Positions 31,686-40,313 of a stretch of 64,000 bases of DNA are shown piece by piece. Numbering within the stretch: the first letter of the stretch is position 1; each line of letters begins with the position of its first letter. Position numbers and translations under genes: made by a program. The DNA is from JAJPXI01 sp051867655 (GTDB taxonomy: Bacteria; Bacillota; Clostridia; Oscillospirales; Oscillospiraceae): positions 1-64,000 of the forward strand of contig JBJDYV010000027.1 in assembly GCA_051867655.1 (NCBI GenBank), given 5' to 3'. The notes beneath the pieces were generated by a model. It was not told the origin of the DNA. It did not search any database and was given only the letters and a program-made list of their open reading frames with translations.

Positions 31686-31699
31686 AAAACGTCTCCTTG

Positions 31700-32971
31700 T
31701 CAGCCAAAATTGTAACCCAGGTCGGGCCGTACATCCAGGTCGATGATCTCCTGGGCATCATAGAACTGCAGGTAGCGGCTGCGGGACCAGCGCAGCGTGG
31801 AGCCGTCCGGGTGCAGCCGGTCGCAGATGACGGCGGAGATGTCGGTTTTGATCTTGGAGTAGGACTCGACGCCCACACTGGCAAAAATGCGGAATCCCTG
31901 CTCTTGCAGATAGCGGAACTGCGCCCCGGTCTGGCTTACATCATTGTCGCCGTCGGGACGGCCGCCGTAGGGATACAGAAGGACTGTGGTGGGGCCCACC
32001 AGGCTGCCCACCTCGTCCAGCCAGCGCTGGGTGTCGTCCTGGATGCGCTCCATGGATTTATTCGACAGATTGATGTGCGCCCAGGTGTGGGACGCGAAGG
32101 TCCAGCCGGTCTCCTTCAGCCGTGCGATGACGGGCTTGACCGCCTCGATCTCCTTCTGGCGGTTGGCCTCAAAGGCGGCCAGCTCAGTCGGATCGGTCAC
32201 ATCCCGGTCGGTCTGGGTGCGGTAACCCAGGATGCCCTGGTAGCCGGTCAGCCCGATGACTGCCTTGGCGCCGTTCAGGGAGAAGTCGGGGTGCTCCAGC
32301 ACAAAGTTGTCCAGAAGCGGCGTGGCATCCAGATCCTGGGTCAGGAAGGTCTCATTGGTATAGGGGTCGGTACACTCGGCCCAGATCTGGCCGTCGTCCC
32401 CCACCACCAGCTTGGAGGTGAAGCCCTGCTCCAGCATGTATTTGTAGTAATTCACATCATCAAAGGAGATGATCAGGGGCTTCTTTCCCTCGGGCAGCAT
32501 CAGGGTATTGCGCACCATATGGGTGCCGGACTCGTCGGTGACCTCGCTCCACACATCTTCGATGGCGACCAGGATATAGCCCTTGTCATACAGCGACTGG
32601 AGGATCTTGTTGTACTCGTCCACCGTGACCATCCATTTGTCCAGGCCCTCCTGATCCGTTTTGGACACCGCGCTGGAAAAGGCGTATTCCGGATAGGCAA
32701 TGACCGGGTGGAAGAAAATGTGCTCTACCACCTGGTTGGGGCCCCAGGCCTGGGTCAGCTGGTCCTCCGACCAGTAGTTCTTCACCGCGTCATAAGGGTC
32801 CTCCTTCGGGGTCGGCTCCGGCGTGGCGGAGGTGGGGGGCACGACCGTCTCCGTATCCGGATCTTTTCCGTCGCTGCGGCCGCCGCCCGACGACTTGCTT
32901 TCCCCGCAGGCGGACAGGATCAGGATCAGAGCAAGGCACAGAGCCAGGGGGACAAGGAATTTGCGTTTCAT
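31700..32971 (-). CDS. Polysaccharide deacetylase-like lipoprotein
   Basis: A 423-residue lipoprotein with a signal peptide ending LILSAC (Cys22), a low-complexity linker to about residue 60, and a carbohydrate esterase 4-type domain. The catalytic motifs look intact: ISFDD (Asp171, Asp172), HTWAH (His295, His299) and a later LLYPYGG loop. Such enzymes N-deacetylate peptidoglycan or other surface glycans. TATAAT (minus strand, 33023-33028) is a likely -10 upstream with no good -35. Confidence 0.87.
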   Translation of the reverse strand: MKRKFLVPLALCLALILILSACGESKSSGGGRSDGKDPDTETVVPPTSATPEPTPKEDPYDAVKNYWSEDQLTQAWGPNQVVEHIFFHPVIAYPEYAFSSAVSKTDQEGLDKWMVTVDEYNKILQSLYDKGYILVAIEDVWSEVTDESGTHMVRNTLMLPEGKKPLIISFDDVNYYKYMLEQGFTSKLVVGDDGQIWAECTDPYTNETFLTQDLDATPLLDNFVLEHPDFSLNGAKAVIGLTGYQGILGYRTQTDRDVTDPTELAAFEANRQKEIEAVKPVIARLKETGWTFASHTWAHINLSNKSMERIQDDTQRWLDEVGSLVGPTTVLLYPYGGRPDGDNDVSQTGAQFRYLQEQGFRIFASVGVESYSKIKTDISAVICDRLHPDGSTLRWSRSRYLQFYDAQEIIDLDVRPDLGYNFG

Positions 32972-33080
32972 TGGTAAGCTCCTCCCGTTTTCTCATTTGG
33001 TTCAAAGAGATTGATTGAAGACATTATACAGTTTTATGCGGCCAAATACATCTCAATTCTCTTACAATTTCTTTAAATTT

Positions 33081-33578
33081 TTATCTTTTGAGTGGCACTC
33101 TGTGGACCAGGAGCATGGAGGCGCAGCCCGTGACCGCCCCGGTCAGCAGGGAGGCCAGCAGAAGGGCCGGCAGGTAGACCAGCGGCGCCCGGGAACCCAG
33201 AAGCACCATGGCCGCGGCGATCTGTCCCGTATTGTGAGCCGCCGCCCCCGCCATGCACACCCCGATCAGAGACAGGCCGGGGCAGCGCAGCAGCAGGGCA
33301 ATAACCCCCAGTGCCAGCAGCCCGCCGGCCAGGGAGAAGGCCAGCGCGGTCAGCATGCCGCCCCCGATGGCTCCCAGCAGGCAGCGGGCGATCAGGATCA
33401 GCAGCGCCTCCCGTCCGGACAGGCGGCAAAGGGCAAATACCGTCACCAGATTTGCCAGGCCCAGCCGCAGGCCGGGCAGGGGGATCAGGGCGGTCAGCGG
33501 AATGGCCCGCTCGGCCATGGACAGGGCCAGCGCCACGGCGGTCAGTACCGCGCAGCGGGCCAGACGGTTCAACTTCAT
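33081..33578 (-). CDS. Gx transporter / heptaprenyl diphosphate synthase component I family
   Basis: A 165-residue membrane protein with five or six hydrophobic helices and the motifs PGLRLGLANLVTVFAL and GAAAHNTGQIAAA. This family is named both 'heptaprenyl diphosphate synthase component I' and 'Gx transporter'; neither role is proven. It typically follows a NusG domain II protein, as here (44 nt). I do not see a component II prenyl synthase next to it. Confidence 0.85.
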   Translation of the reverse strand: MKLNRLARCAVLTAVALALSMAERAIPLTALIPLPGLRLGLANLVTVFALCRLSGREALLILIARCLLGAIGGGMLTALAFSLAGGLLALGVIALLLRCPGLSLIGVCMAGAAAHNTGQIAAAMVLLGSRAPLVYLPALLLASLLTGAVTGCASMLLVHRVPLKR

Positions 33579-33621
33579 TCGTTCACCTGCTTCTCCAGCT
33601 TTTTCTCATTTTGTGGGAACT

Positions 33622-34011
33622 TTACCCGGTCATTGCGTCATAAGGGGAGTCTTCCCCCTCCAGGGCGACGATCAGGCGGTTGGGCAGGCAGATGATCTGG
33701 CTGCCCGCGCGTGAAATGGTCCCCATGTGCAGACAGTCCTCCCCGGGGCAAGCGGTCTCCGTCACGCGTACTCCTTCCCGGGACAGCTCCAGGGTCAGCG
33801 GATACGGCCCTTTCACCGGAACCAACACCGGCTCGTCCAAATCGTCCAGCCGGCAGGACAGGAGCAGTTCCCCGTCCTGCACCACCCGGACGGTCAGCGC
33901 CTGCTCCGACCGGGGGAACAGGAAAACGGCCAGCGCCGCCGCCAGGGCCAGGATGACCAGAGCCACCAGCAAGTCGCCCCAGGCCACCCGCTTTCGCTGC
34001 GCTGCACGCAT
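33622..34011 (-). CDS. NusG domain II protein
   Basis: A 129-residue protein with one membrane helix (about residues 13-33) and an extracytoplasmic NusG_II-type beta domain containing the conserved CPGEDCLHMGTISRAGSQIICLPNRLIV segment with two cysteines. The start at 34011 follows GGGGGAG. It is unrelated in function to transcription factor NusG. It is paired with the Gx transporter gene. Confidence 0.87.
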   Translation of the reverse strand: MRAAQRKRVAWGDLLVALVILALAAALAVFLFPRSEQALTVRVVQDGELLLSCRLDDLDEPVLVPVKGPYPLTLELSREGVRVTETACPGEDCLHMGTISRAGSQIICLPNRLIVALEGEDSPYDAMTG

Positions 34012-34070
34012 TTTTCTCTCCCCCTCTCCTCGTATGAAATCCCTTTTTGAGGGTATCACATCACAATGTA

Positions 34071-34099
34071 GTTATAGCATATTTCCACAAGATTATCAA
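34071..34099 (-). promoter_or_regulatory. Promoter of the NusG-II/Gx transporter genes
   Basis: On the minus strand TTGATA (34094-34099) and TATAAC (34071-34076) are 17 nt apart. Confidence 0.68.
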
Positions 34100-34118
34100 A
34101 TCCCGCCTTAATCTTTAG

Positions 34119-34147
34119 TTGCCTTTTCCGTCAAAATATGATATACT
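34119..34147 (+). promoter_or_regulatory. Promoter of the membrane-protein/oxidoreductase genes
   Basis: TTGCCT (34119-34124) and TATACT (34142-34147) are 17 nt apart, about 60 nt before the start codon. Confidence 0.68.
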
Positions 34148-34209
34148 GTTCCCACTTGTTGCGGCGGGATACCCGGATCGCCGCATATTTTTCTCCCGGA
34201 GGTAACACT

Positions 34210-34788
34210 ATGGGCAACAACACAAAGGCACAGAGACAGGCCAAGCGCCAGCAGGAGGACGCGGCCCTCAATCGGATCCTCATCTGGTTCGGCAGCGCTG
34301 TGGTGGTGGAGTTGATCCTGCTTTTGCTCAACCACCTGCTCCCCGGATTGGCAGTCATTCACTGGCTCTCCATCCTGGTCCCCGTGGTCGCGGTGCTGGC
34401 CATGGTCTACTATCTGTTCCAGCGTGACTTTTTCTGCATCTGTCTCATTTCCGCCTGCGGAATCCTGAGCCTGCAGCTATACCGCAAAATGTTCCTGAAT
34501 CACCCCACCCGCATCCGCCTGGGCTTTGCCCTGGCCTTCCTGCTCCTGGCTGCCGCCATCGTCGTGCTGGTCCTGCTTCAGCGCGGCAAGCGTCCCTTTC
34601 CTCTGCACCTTGACCGGCTGATCCCCACGGACGCAAATTACCCCCTGCTCTATGTCACCTGTGTTCTGAACGGCATTCTGCTGGCCCTCACCCTGGCTCT
34701 CGGCAGCACCGCGGCCTACTATCTGCTTTTTGTCCTGGTGGGCTGGCTGTTCGTCATGGCGGTGTATTATATCGTCAAACTCATGTAA
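34210..34788 (+). CDS. Hypothetical membrane protein
   Basis: A 192-residue protein with a charged N-terminus (about 20 residues rich in Lys, Arg and Gln) and about five hydrophobic helices, with a loop containing a short basic stretch in the middle. I do not recognise the family. The ATG at 34210 follows GGAGGT; a frame from 34138 begins inside the promoter. It is 14 nt upstream of the FAD oxidoreductase gene. Confidence 0.7.
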   Translation: MGNNTKAQRQAKRQQEDAALNRILIWFGSAVVVELILLLLNHLLPGLAVIHWLSILVPVVAVLAMVYYLFQRDFFCICLISACGILSLQLYRKMFLNHPTRIRLGFALAFLLLAAAIVVLVLLQRGKRPFPLHLDRLIPTDANYPLLYVTCVLNGILLALTLALGSTAAYYLLFVLVGWLFVMAVYYIVKLM

Positions 34789-34802
34789 GTACCGGTGGTA
34801 CC

Positions 34803-36383
34803 ATGATCCGAATCCAGAATTTGACCCTCCCGCCCGAGGGTTCGCAGACACAATTAAAGCAAAAGGCGGCCAAGCTGCTGGGGGTTTCCCCGGACAGCTT
34901 CACCGCCTTTTCTCTTGTCCGCCAGTCCATTGACGCCCGGAAGAAATCCGAGGTGAAGCTGGTCTGTACGGTGGATATTTCCCACCCGGCGGAACAGGCC
35001 CTGAAGCTGCCCAAAAATGCCGTCCGCTTCACCCCCGAGCCCTATGTGTTCCCTCTGGTGCGCCGGCGGAGCATGAAGCGCCCGGTGGTGGTGGGCATGG
35101 GCCCCGCGGGGCTGTTCTGCGCCCTGCTGCTCGCCCGCTCCGGCGTCCCCTGCCTGATCCTGGAGCGGGGACAGCGCGTGGAGCGGCGTACCCGTGACGT
35201 GGAAACCTTCTGGTCGGGCGGCGCGCTGGACAGCGAGTCCAACGTCCAGTTCGGCGAGGGCGGCGCGGGCACCTTTTCCGACGGCAAGCTGACCACCGGC
35301 ATCCACGACCCCCGGGTGTCCGCCGTTCTGGACATTCTGGCGGCTGCCGGAGCGCCCGAGGACATCCGCTGGCAACACAAGCCCCACATCGGCACCGACA
35401 TTCTGCGCCGGGTGGTCACAAACATCCGTCAGGAGCTGCTCTCCCTGGGCTGCGAGATCCGCTTCGGCCACCGTCTGACCGGACTGACCGTACGGGGCGG
35501 CGTTCTGGCCGGCTTCACCGCCATCGGTCCGGAAGGCGTCTATGACGAAGCGTGCGACACGCTGGTGCTGGCCCCCGGCCACTCCGCCCGGGACACCTTT
35601 GAAATGCTCCGGGACACGGGGATCCCCCTCGCCCCCAAGCCCTTTGCCATCGGGGTGCGCATCGAGCACCCCCAGGCCATGATCTCCCAGGCCCAGTACG
35701 GAAGTGCCTGGAAAGCTCTGCCCCCGGCAGACTATAAGCTCGCCTGTCACCTGCCCGATGGCCGCTCGGCCTTCACCTTCTGCGTCTGTCCCGGCGGACA
35801 GGTGGTGGCTGCCGCCTCCGAACCCGGGCGGCTGGTGACCAACGGCATGAGCTGCCGCGCCCGGGACGGTGAAAACATCAACGGCGGCTTCCTGGTGGGG
35901 GTATCTCCCGCCGACTATGGCTGCACGGATCCCTCCCGCGATCCCCTGCTTGGGGTCGCCTTCCAGCGGGAATGGGAAGAGCGCGCTTTCCGGCTGGGGG
36001 GCGGCAATTACCACGCCCCGGCCCAGACCGTGGCTGCTTTTCTGGGCGGGCCGGAACCGGCTTCCCCGGTCTGCCCCACCTATCGTCCCGGCGTCCGAAC
36101 TGCCCCGTTAGACGGATGCCTGCCCGCCTTTGTCACCGGCACCCTGCGCGCCGCCCTCCCCATTTTTGGTCACAAACTGAAAGGCTTTGACCACCCCTCC
36201 GCCCTGCTGACTGGGGTGGAGACCCGCTCCTCCTCCCCGGTCCGCATCCTCCGGGGAGAGAATTTTCAGTCCATCGGTTTGCCCGGACTCTATCCCTGCG
36301 GAGAAGGGGCGGGCTACGCCGGCGGCATCACATCCGCCGCCGTGGACGGTATCCGCGTGGCCGAGGCGGTCGCAGAACAGTAA
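34803..36383 (+). CDS. NAD(P)/FAD-dependent oxidoreductase
   Basis: A 526-residue flavoprotein of the uncharacterised FAD-dependent dehydrogenase group (COG2509-like). After an N-terminal RNA-binding-like alpha/beta domain of about 90 residues come VVVGMGPAGLFCALLLARSG (FAD-binding GxGxxG, about residues 96-115), FGEGGAGTFSDGKLTT and the C-terminal PCGEGAGYAGGITSAAVDG. Substrate unknown. It is probably cotranscribed with the membrane-protein gene before it and ends in a very strong terminator. Confidence 0.88.
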   Translation: MIRIQNLTLPPEGSQTQLKQKAAKLLGVSPDSFTAFSLVRQSIDARKKSEVKLVCTVDISHPAEQALKLPKNAVRFTPEPYVFPLVRRRSMKRPVVVGMGPAGLFCALLLARSGVPCLILERGQRVERRTRDVETFWSGGALDSESNVQFGEGGAGTFSDGKLTTGIHDPRVSAVLDILAAAGAPEDIRWQHKPHIGTDILRRVVTNIRQELLSLGCEIRFGHRLTGLTVRGGVLAGFTAIGPEGVYDEACDTLVLAPGHSARDTFEMLRDTGIPLAPKPFAIGVRIEHPQAMISQAQYGSAWKALPPADYKLACHLPDGRSAFTFCVCPGGQVVAAASEPGRLVTNGMSCRARDGENINGGFLVGVSPADYGCTDPSRDPLLGVAFQREWEERAFRLGGGNYHAPAQTVAAFLGGPEPASPVCPTYRPGVRTAPLDGCLPAFVTGTLRAALPIFGHKLKGFDHPSALLTGVETRSSSPVRILRGENFQSIGLPGLYPCGEGAGYAGGITSAAVDGIRVAEAVAEQ

Positions 36384-36388
36384 AATTG

Positions 36389-36432
36389 CAATATGCGCAG
36401 AGTGCCGTTTAAGGCACTCTGCGCATATTTTT
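36389..36432. terminator. Terminator after the oxidoreductase gene
   Basis: Perfect 17-nt arms (36390-36406 and 36413-36429) with a GTTTAA loop and TTTTTT. Confidence 0.93.
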
Positions 36433-36474
36433 TACAAAAATTTTCTTTACGATTGATCCCATTATCAAGGGCCA

Positions 36475-36500
36475 TGGTATATTATGGTAAACTTGTGGTA
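36475..36500 (+). promoter_or_regulatory. Three phased TGGTA repeats upstream of the integrase
   Basis: TGGTA occurs at 36475, 36485 and 36496, that is, every 10-11 nt on the same face of the helix, starting 57 nt before the integrase ATG. They could be sites for a regulator or arm sites for the integrase. Short motifs like this can arise by chance. Confidence 0.35.
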
Positions 36501-36531
36501 TCCTATGTAGAGAAAGAGAGGACACAAGTAC

Positions 36532-37665
36532 ATGGCAAGGAAAGCAGTGGAACGCAACATCTCCTACGACGAAAGCCGCAAACTCTATTATGTCCACCTG
36601 GACAGCGGCAAGGACGACAAAGGCCAACGAAGGCGCACCTACCGCACCTACCCCACTTTGCCGCAGGCCCGGAAAGCCCTTCTGGCCTTCCAGGCGGAGC
36701 GGGCCATTTACAGCGAGGTAAAGCCCCGCACCACCACGCTGTCTGACTGGCTGGACTACTGGATGGAGCAGATCGTCAAACCCAACCGTGCGGACACCAC
36801 GGTGTACGGCTACACCAAGATCATCGAAAACCACCTTGGCCCCGCTCTGGGCGAGATCCCGATCCAACAGCTCACCCCAACGCACATTCAACAATACTAC
36901 ACCATGCTTCTGCGGGAGAAGGGCCTTTCCGCCAACACCATCCGGCGGCACCACGACCTGCTCTCCTCCGCCCTGCGCATGGCGGTCCGGCAGGACATCA
37001 TCATCCGCTGTCCCACTGAGCGGGTGGAGCCTCCCCGGGTGATCCCCCACGAGGCAAAGTACTACAGCCCTGACAACCTGAAGCGCCTGTACACCGAAAC
37101 CGAAGGCACCTGGCTGGAGCTGGTGGTTAAGCTGGCCGGCTGCCTGGGGCTGCGGCGGGAGGAAATCTGCGGGCTGAAGTGGACCAGCGTGGATTTTGAA
37201 CGCCGGCGCATCCACATCCGGGAGGCCCGCACCGCCGCCGGTGCATCCATCATCCAGAAGGAGACGAAAAACCGCTCGTCCAGCCGCATCCTCCACCTGA
37301 CCGACGAGCTGTATCCGCTTCTGCGCCGGGAATACCGCCGCCAGGCCGAGGACCGTCTGCGGCTGGGGGAGGCCTGGCCGGACACCGGTCTGGTGTTGGT
37401 GGACCGGGCGGGGCAGCCCTACTCCCCCAACAACGTGTCGCTGGCCTTTCACCGATTTATCAAAAAGCACAACCTGCCCGAAATCACGCTGCACGGCCTG
37501 CGGCACACCTTCGCCACCGTGGCCTCCGCCCAGGGTGCGCCGCTGTTTGAGATCGGCAAAGCTCTGGGACACTCCACACCGGCCACCACCGGACGCATCT
37601 ACACGCACCTGCTGGACACGACCCACGCCCCCACCCTCTCCCGGGTGGCTTCGGCCCTGAAATAG
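36532..37665 (+). CDS. Orphan tyrosine-type site-specific integrase
   Basis: A 377-residue recombinase. An N-terminal AP2-like DNA-binding part (YDESRKLYYVHLDSG) is followed by a SAM-like core-binding domain (about 68-165) and the catalytic domain with LGLRREEI (first Arg), HGLRHTFAT (His-x-x-Arg-His) and LGHSTPATTGRIYTH with the tyrosine nucleophile. This is the ICE/phage class, not XerC/D. No excisionase, relaxase, phage gene or tRNA flanks it, and it is boxed by terminators on both sides. It is either a remnant or an immobile single gene. Confidence 0.93.
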   Translation: MARKAVERNISYDESRKLYYVHLDSGKDDKGQRRRTYRTYPTLPQARKALLAFQAERAIYSEVKPRTTTLSDWLDYWMEQIVKPNRADTTVYGYTKIIENHLGPALGEIPIQQLTPTHIQQYYTMLLREKGLSANTIRRHHDLLSSALRMAVRQDIIIRCPTERVEPPRVIPHEAKYYSPDNLKRLYTETEGTWLELVVKLAGCLGLRREEICGLKWTSVDFERRRIHIREARTAAGASIIQKETKNRSSSRILHLTDELYPLLRREYRRQAEDRLRLGEAWPDTGLVLVDRAGQPYSPNNVSLAFHRFIKKHNLPEITLHGLRHTFATVASAQGAPLFEIGKALGHSTPATTGRIYTHLLDTTHAPTLSRVASALK

Positions 37666-37674
37666 ACCACACAA

Positions 37675-37706
37675 AAAGCGCTCCCCGTTCACACGGGGAG
37701 CGCTTT
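37675..37706. terminator. Bidirectional terminator between integrase and corA
   Basis: Perfect 14-nt arms (37675-37688, 37693-37706) with TCAC loop, A-run on one side and T-run within the other. Confidence 0.9.
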
Positions 37707-37710
37707 GCTC

Positions 37711-38637
37711 TCAAAACAGATCCTTCTTTTTCAGAATGATGGCAATGACGGCGATCAGCCCCACGGAGAGGGTCAGCGGGAACCACCAGAAGTGGTCCAG
37801 AGGCAGGCCGGCGACGTTCATGCCGTAGAAGGAGAAGACGATATTCGGAATGGTCAGCAGGATGGTGATGGACGTCAGCACCTTCATGATGACGTTCAGG
37901 TTGTTGGAGATGACGCTGGCGAAGGCGTCCATCATGCCCGAGATGATGGAGGAGTAAATGTTGGCCATCTCGATGGCCTGGCGCACCTCGATTAGCACGT
38001 CTTCCAGCAGGTCGTGGTCTTCCTCGTACAGAGTGACGATACGCCCGCGGAGGATCTTCTCCAGCGTGACCTCGTTGGCTTTCAGGGAGGTATTGAAGTA
38101 GACCAGGGACTTTTCCAGGTCCAGCAGCTGGATCAGTTCTTTGTTGCGCTGGGACTTGTAGAGCTGGCGCTCCATGTGGTTATAGATCTTGTCGATCTGC
38201 TTCAGATACTGCAGGTAGCGGCTGGCCACCCGCAGGAGGATATGGAGGATGAAGCTGGTCTTTTTGGCGGTGGAAACGCCCTTGACCAGGCCTTCTTCAA
38301 AGTCGCGGATCACCGAGGACTCCCGCAGGGAGACGGTGATAATGTTTGTGTCGGTTACGATAATGCCAAGAGGGAGGGTGGAATAGATCACGGCGGAATC
38401 CGATTTTTCTACCGCGGGGGTGTCGATAATGATCAGGGTCTGTCCTTCCTCCGTATCAATACGGGAGGTCTCCTCTTCGTCCAGAGCGGCCCGCAGGAAG
38501 TCGTTCTCCACATGCAGGGCATCGGAGACGCTGCGCAGCTCCTCCTCGTTGGGGTAGGTCAGGTTGATCCAGGCCCCCTCTTCGATGGCGTCCAGGGCGG
38601 TCATCCGGCCGTCAATGGTCTTGTGAATGGTCATCAT
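37711..38637 (-). CDS. corA: CorA-family divalent metal transporter
   Basis: A 308-residue transporter of the two-helix CorA family for Mg2+ (or Co2+, Ni2+). A cytoplasmic alpha/beta domain and long helices precede two C-terminal helices. The selectivity motif YGMNV follows the first helix, and the protein ends in a basic KKKDLF tail. The usual adjacent acidic MPEL-type loop is not clearly present (AGLPLDHFWW instead), so transport specificity is open. Start at 38637 or the next ATG (38634). It has a long structured leader and its own promoter. Confidence 0.9.
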   Translation of the reverse strand: MMTIHKTIDGRMTALDAIEEGAWINLTYPNEEELRSVSDALHVENDFLRAALDEEETSRIDTEEGQTLIIIDTPAVEKSDSAVIYSTLPLGIIVTDTNIITVSLRESSVIRDFEEGLVKGVSTAKKTSFILHILLRVASRYLQYLKQIDKIYNHMERQLYKSQRNKELIQLLDLEKSLVYFNTSLKANEVTLEKILRGRIVTLYEEDHDLLEDVLIEVRQAIEMANIYSSIISGMMDAFASVISNNLNVIMKVLTSITILLTIPNIVFSFYGMNVAGLPLDHFWWFPLTLSVGLIAVIAIILKKKDLF

Positions 38638-38639
38638 GG

Positions 38640-38792
38640 ATAATCACTGCCTTTCCCGCGGCGCGGGGAGCCGTGACCATTCGGAAGTCACCGGATCCGG
38701 ACGCGCCGCGTGTTTTGTTGACATCTACTTCGACTGTACGGGTCAGCGGTCACGACGCGTCTCAACTCCTTCTTTTTGGATTATTGCCGAAC
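38640..38792 (-). promoter_or_regulatory. Long structured 5' leader of corA
   Basis: About 155 nt separate the predicted transcription start from corA. Near its 3' end CGCGGCGCG and CGCGCCGCG (38657-38665 and 38702-38710) can form a 9-bp stem enclosing a second hairpin GTGAC/GTCAC (38673-38677, 38687-38691). It does not match the M-box, as far as I can judge by eye. Given the transporter downstream, a metal-sensing leader is possible. Confidence 0.45.
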
Positions 38793-38798
38793 AAAAAT

Positions 38799-38827
38799 AT
38801 TATATGCGAAAGGGGCCTGGATTGCAA
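38799..38827 (-). promoter_or_regulatory. corA promoter
   Basis: On the minus strand TTGCAA (38822-38827) and TATAAT (38799-38804) are 17 nt apart. Confidence 0.78.
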
Positions 38828-38832
38828 GTAAA

Positions 38833-39095
38833 AACTTCGTGTGCCGATGGCACACGAAGTTGAGACTGTCGAAAAAGGCAGAGCCTTTTCCGACAAAGGG
38901 ATTGCGGCCTGTTGCAGCGCACGAATTGTCCGCCTGCAGCGGATAATTCGTGCGCTGCAACAGGCCGAGAAGTGTTTTCTTCGCCGCACATGTCGCCGGA
39001 GAAAACAAATTTCAATTTTTCGCGGCGTGCGCGCCGCGAACTCAGTGAGACTTTTTTGACAAGCTGAACTTCGTGTGCCGCTGGCATACGAAGTT
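38833..39095. repeat. Intergenic array of long hairpins between corA and ftsZ
   Basis: Five hairpins: 13-bp arms at 38833-38845/38849-38861; 12-nt arms at 38868-38879/38883-38894 (one wobble-like mismatch); a 29-nt stem at 38905-38933/38939-38967 with only one G-T wobble; 9-bp arms at 39019-39027/39032-39040; and a near-copy of the first hairpin at 39067-39079/39083-39095. The first and last share the arm AACTTCGTGTGCC. The array lies upstream of the corA promoter and downstream of the ftsZ terminator. Several frames cross it on both strands, but none has codon use or a ribosome-binding site that would support a gene. Confidence 0.85.
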
Positions 39096-39106
39096 TACGC
39101 GACGCA

Positions 39107-39136
39107 AAAACAGCGGCGGAAAACCGCCGCTGTTTT
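39107..39136 (-). terminator. Terminator of ftsZ
   Basis: Perfect 13-nt arms (39107-39119, 39124-39136), AAAA loop, with T-run on the minus strand. Confidence 0.9.
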
Positions 39137-39145
39137 ACATCGTCT

Positions 39146-40243
39146 TTACTTGCGCTTGTTGAAGATATCAAAAATAGCCTGAAAGTCCTTGTCCTCGTCC
39201 TCCTCGGCAGAGGCGGGCTTGTCCGCCTGCGCGGGGGCGGCGGGCTCTTCCCGTCCGGCCGGCGCGACCACCGGCTCGCTGTCGGGCCGCTCATCAAAGC
39301 CGGTGGCGATGACGGTGACCTTCAGCTCGTCCTCCATCTCCTCGTCGAAGGCGGCGCCGAAGATGAACAGAGCGTCGGGATGGGCGGCCTCCTTGACCAT
39401 GTTGGTGGCGGCCTCCACCTCCTCCAGGCCGATGTCCATGGAGCCGGTGATGTTGACCAGAACGCCCTTGGCGCCCTTGATGGAGGTCTCCAGCAGGGGG
39501 CTGGAAATGGCCATCTTGGCGGCCTCTTCCGCCTTGTTCTTGCCGGCGGCCCGGCCCACACCCATGTGAGCCATGCCCGCGTTCTTCATGACGGCGGTCA
39601 CGTCGGCAAAGTCCAGGTTGATGAAGCCGGTGTTCTTGATCAGGTCGGAGATGGACTGCACCGCCTGGCGCAGCACATCGTCGGCGATCTCAAAGGCATT
39701 GGCGAAGGTGATCTTCTGATCGGTGGCATACTTCAGCCGGTCGTTGGGGATGATGACCAGGCTGTCCACCCGCTGGCGCAGGTCCTCGATGCCGGCCTCC
39801 GCCTGCTTCATGCGGCGGGCGCCCTCAAAGGAGAAGGGCTTGGTGACCACGCCCACTGTCAGGATGCCCATCTCCTTGGCGATGTCGGCCACGATGGGGG
39901 CCGCGCCGGTGCCGGTGCCGCCGCCCATGCCGGCGGTGATGAACACCATGTCGGTCTCCTCCAGCATCTTGGAGATGACAGACCGGCTCTCCTCGGCGGA
40001 CTTGCGGCCCACCTCAGGGTCGGAGCCGGCGCCCTTGCCGCCGGTCAGCTTCTCACCGATCTGAACTTTATAAGTGGCGCTGGACACGTCCAAAAACTGC
40101 TTGTCCGTATTGACCGCGATAAAGTCAACGCCCTTCATACCGGATTTGACCATCCGGTTGACTACATTATTGCCGCCGCCGCCGACGCCGATGACCTTGA
40201 TGATGTCGTCGTTGTTGGGCCCGCTGTCCAATCCAAAAGGCAT
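39146..40243 (-). CDS. ftsZ: Cell division protein FtsZ
   Basis: A 365-residue tubulin-like GTPase that forms the division ring. GGGGNNVVNRM, the signature AGMGGGTGTGAAP and NFADVTAVM-like T7 loop (NLDFADVTAVM) are intact. After the GTPase domain comes an acidic Pro/Ala linker of about 45 residues and a short C-terminal peptide, FQAIFDIFNKRK, a variant of the usual DIPxFL/xxR peptide that binds FtsA/SepF. The start is the ATG at 40243 after AGGAGG; the longer frame from 40420 crosses the promoter. It is last in the dcw order and has its own promoter. Confidence 0.97.
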   Translation of the reverse strand: MPFGLDSGPNNDDIIKVIGVGGGGNNVVNRMVKSGMKGVDFIAVNTDKQFLDVSSATYKVQIGEKLTGGKGAGSDPEVGRKSAEESRSVISKMLEETDMVFITAGMGGGTGTGAAPIVADIAKEMGILTVGVVTKPFSFEGARRMKQAEAGIEDLRQRVDSLVIIPNDRLKYATDQKITFANAFEIADDVLRQAVQSISDLIKNTGFINLDFADVTAVMKNAGMAHMGVGRAAGKNKAEEAAKMAISSPLLETSIKGAKGVLVNITGSMDIGLEEVEAATNMVKEAAHPDALFIFGAAFDEEMEDELKVTVIATGFDERPDSEPVVAPAGREEPAAPAQADKPASAEEDEDKDFQAIFDIFNKRK

Positions 40244-40313
40244 AGTCGCTCCTCCTATGTAAAAACAAGTTCTTGTACTTGATATGAGTATATTACGCCA
40301 ATATTTTGTTATT

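Noticed and set aside
38833..39095. CRISPR array
   Set aside because: Only two similar units, no constant spacer length, no cas genes; the units are hairpins with their own complementary arms.
38800..39297. Minus-strand frame of 165 residues through the hairpin array into ftsZ
   Set aside because: It is made of hairpin arms read through in frame, without a ribosome-binding site or family resemblance.
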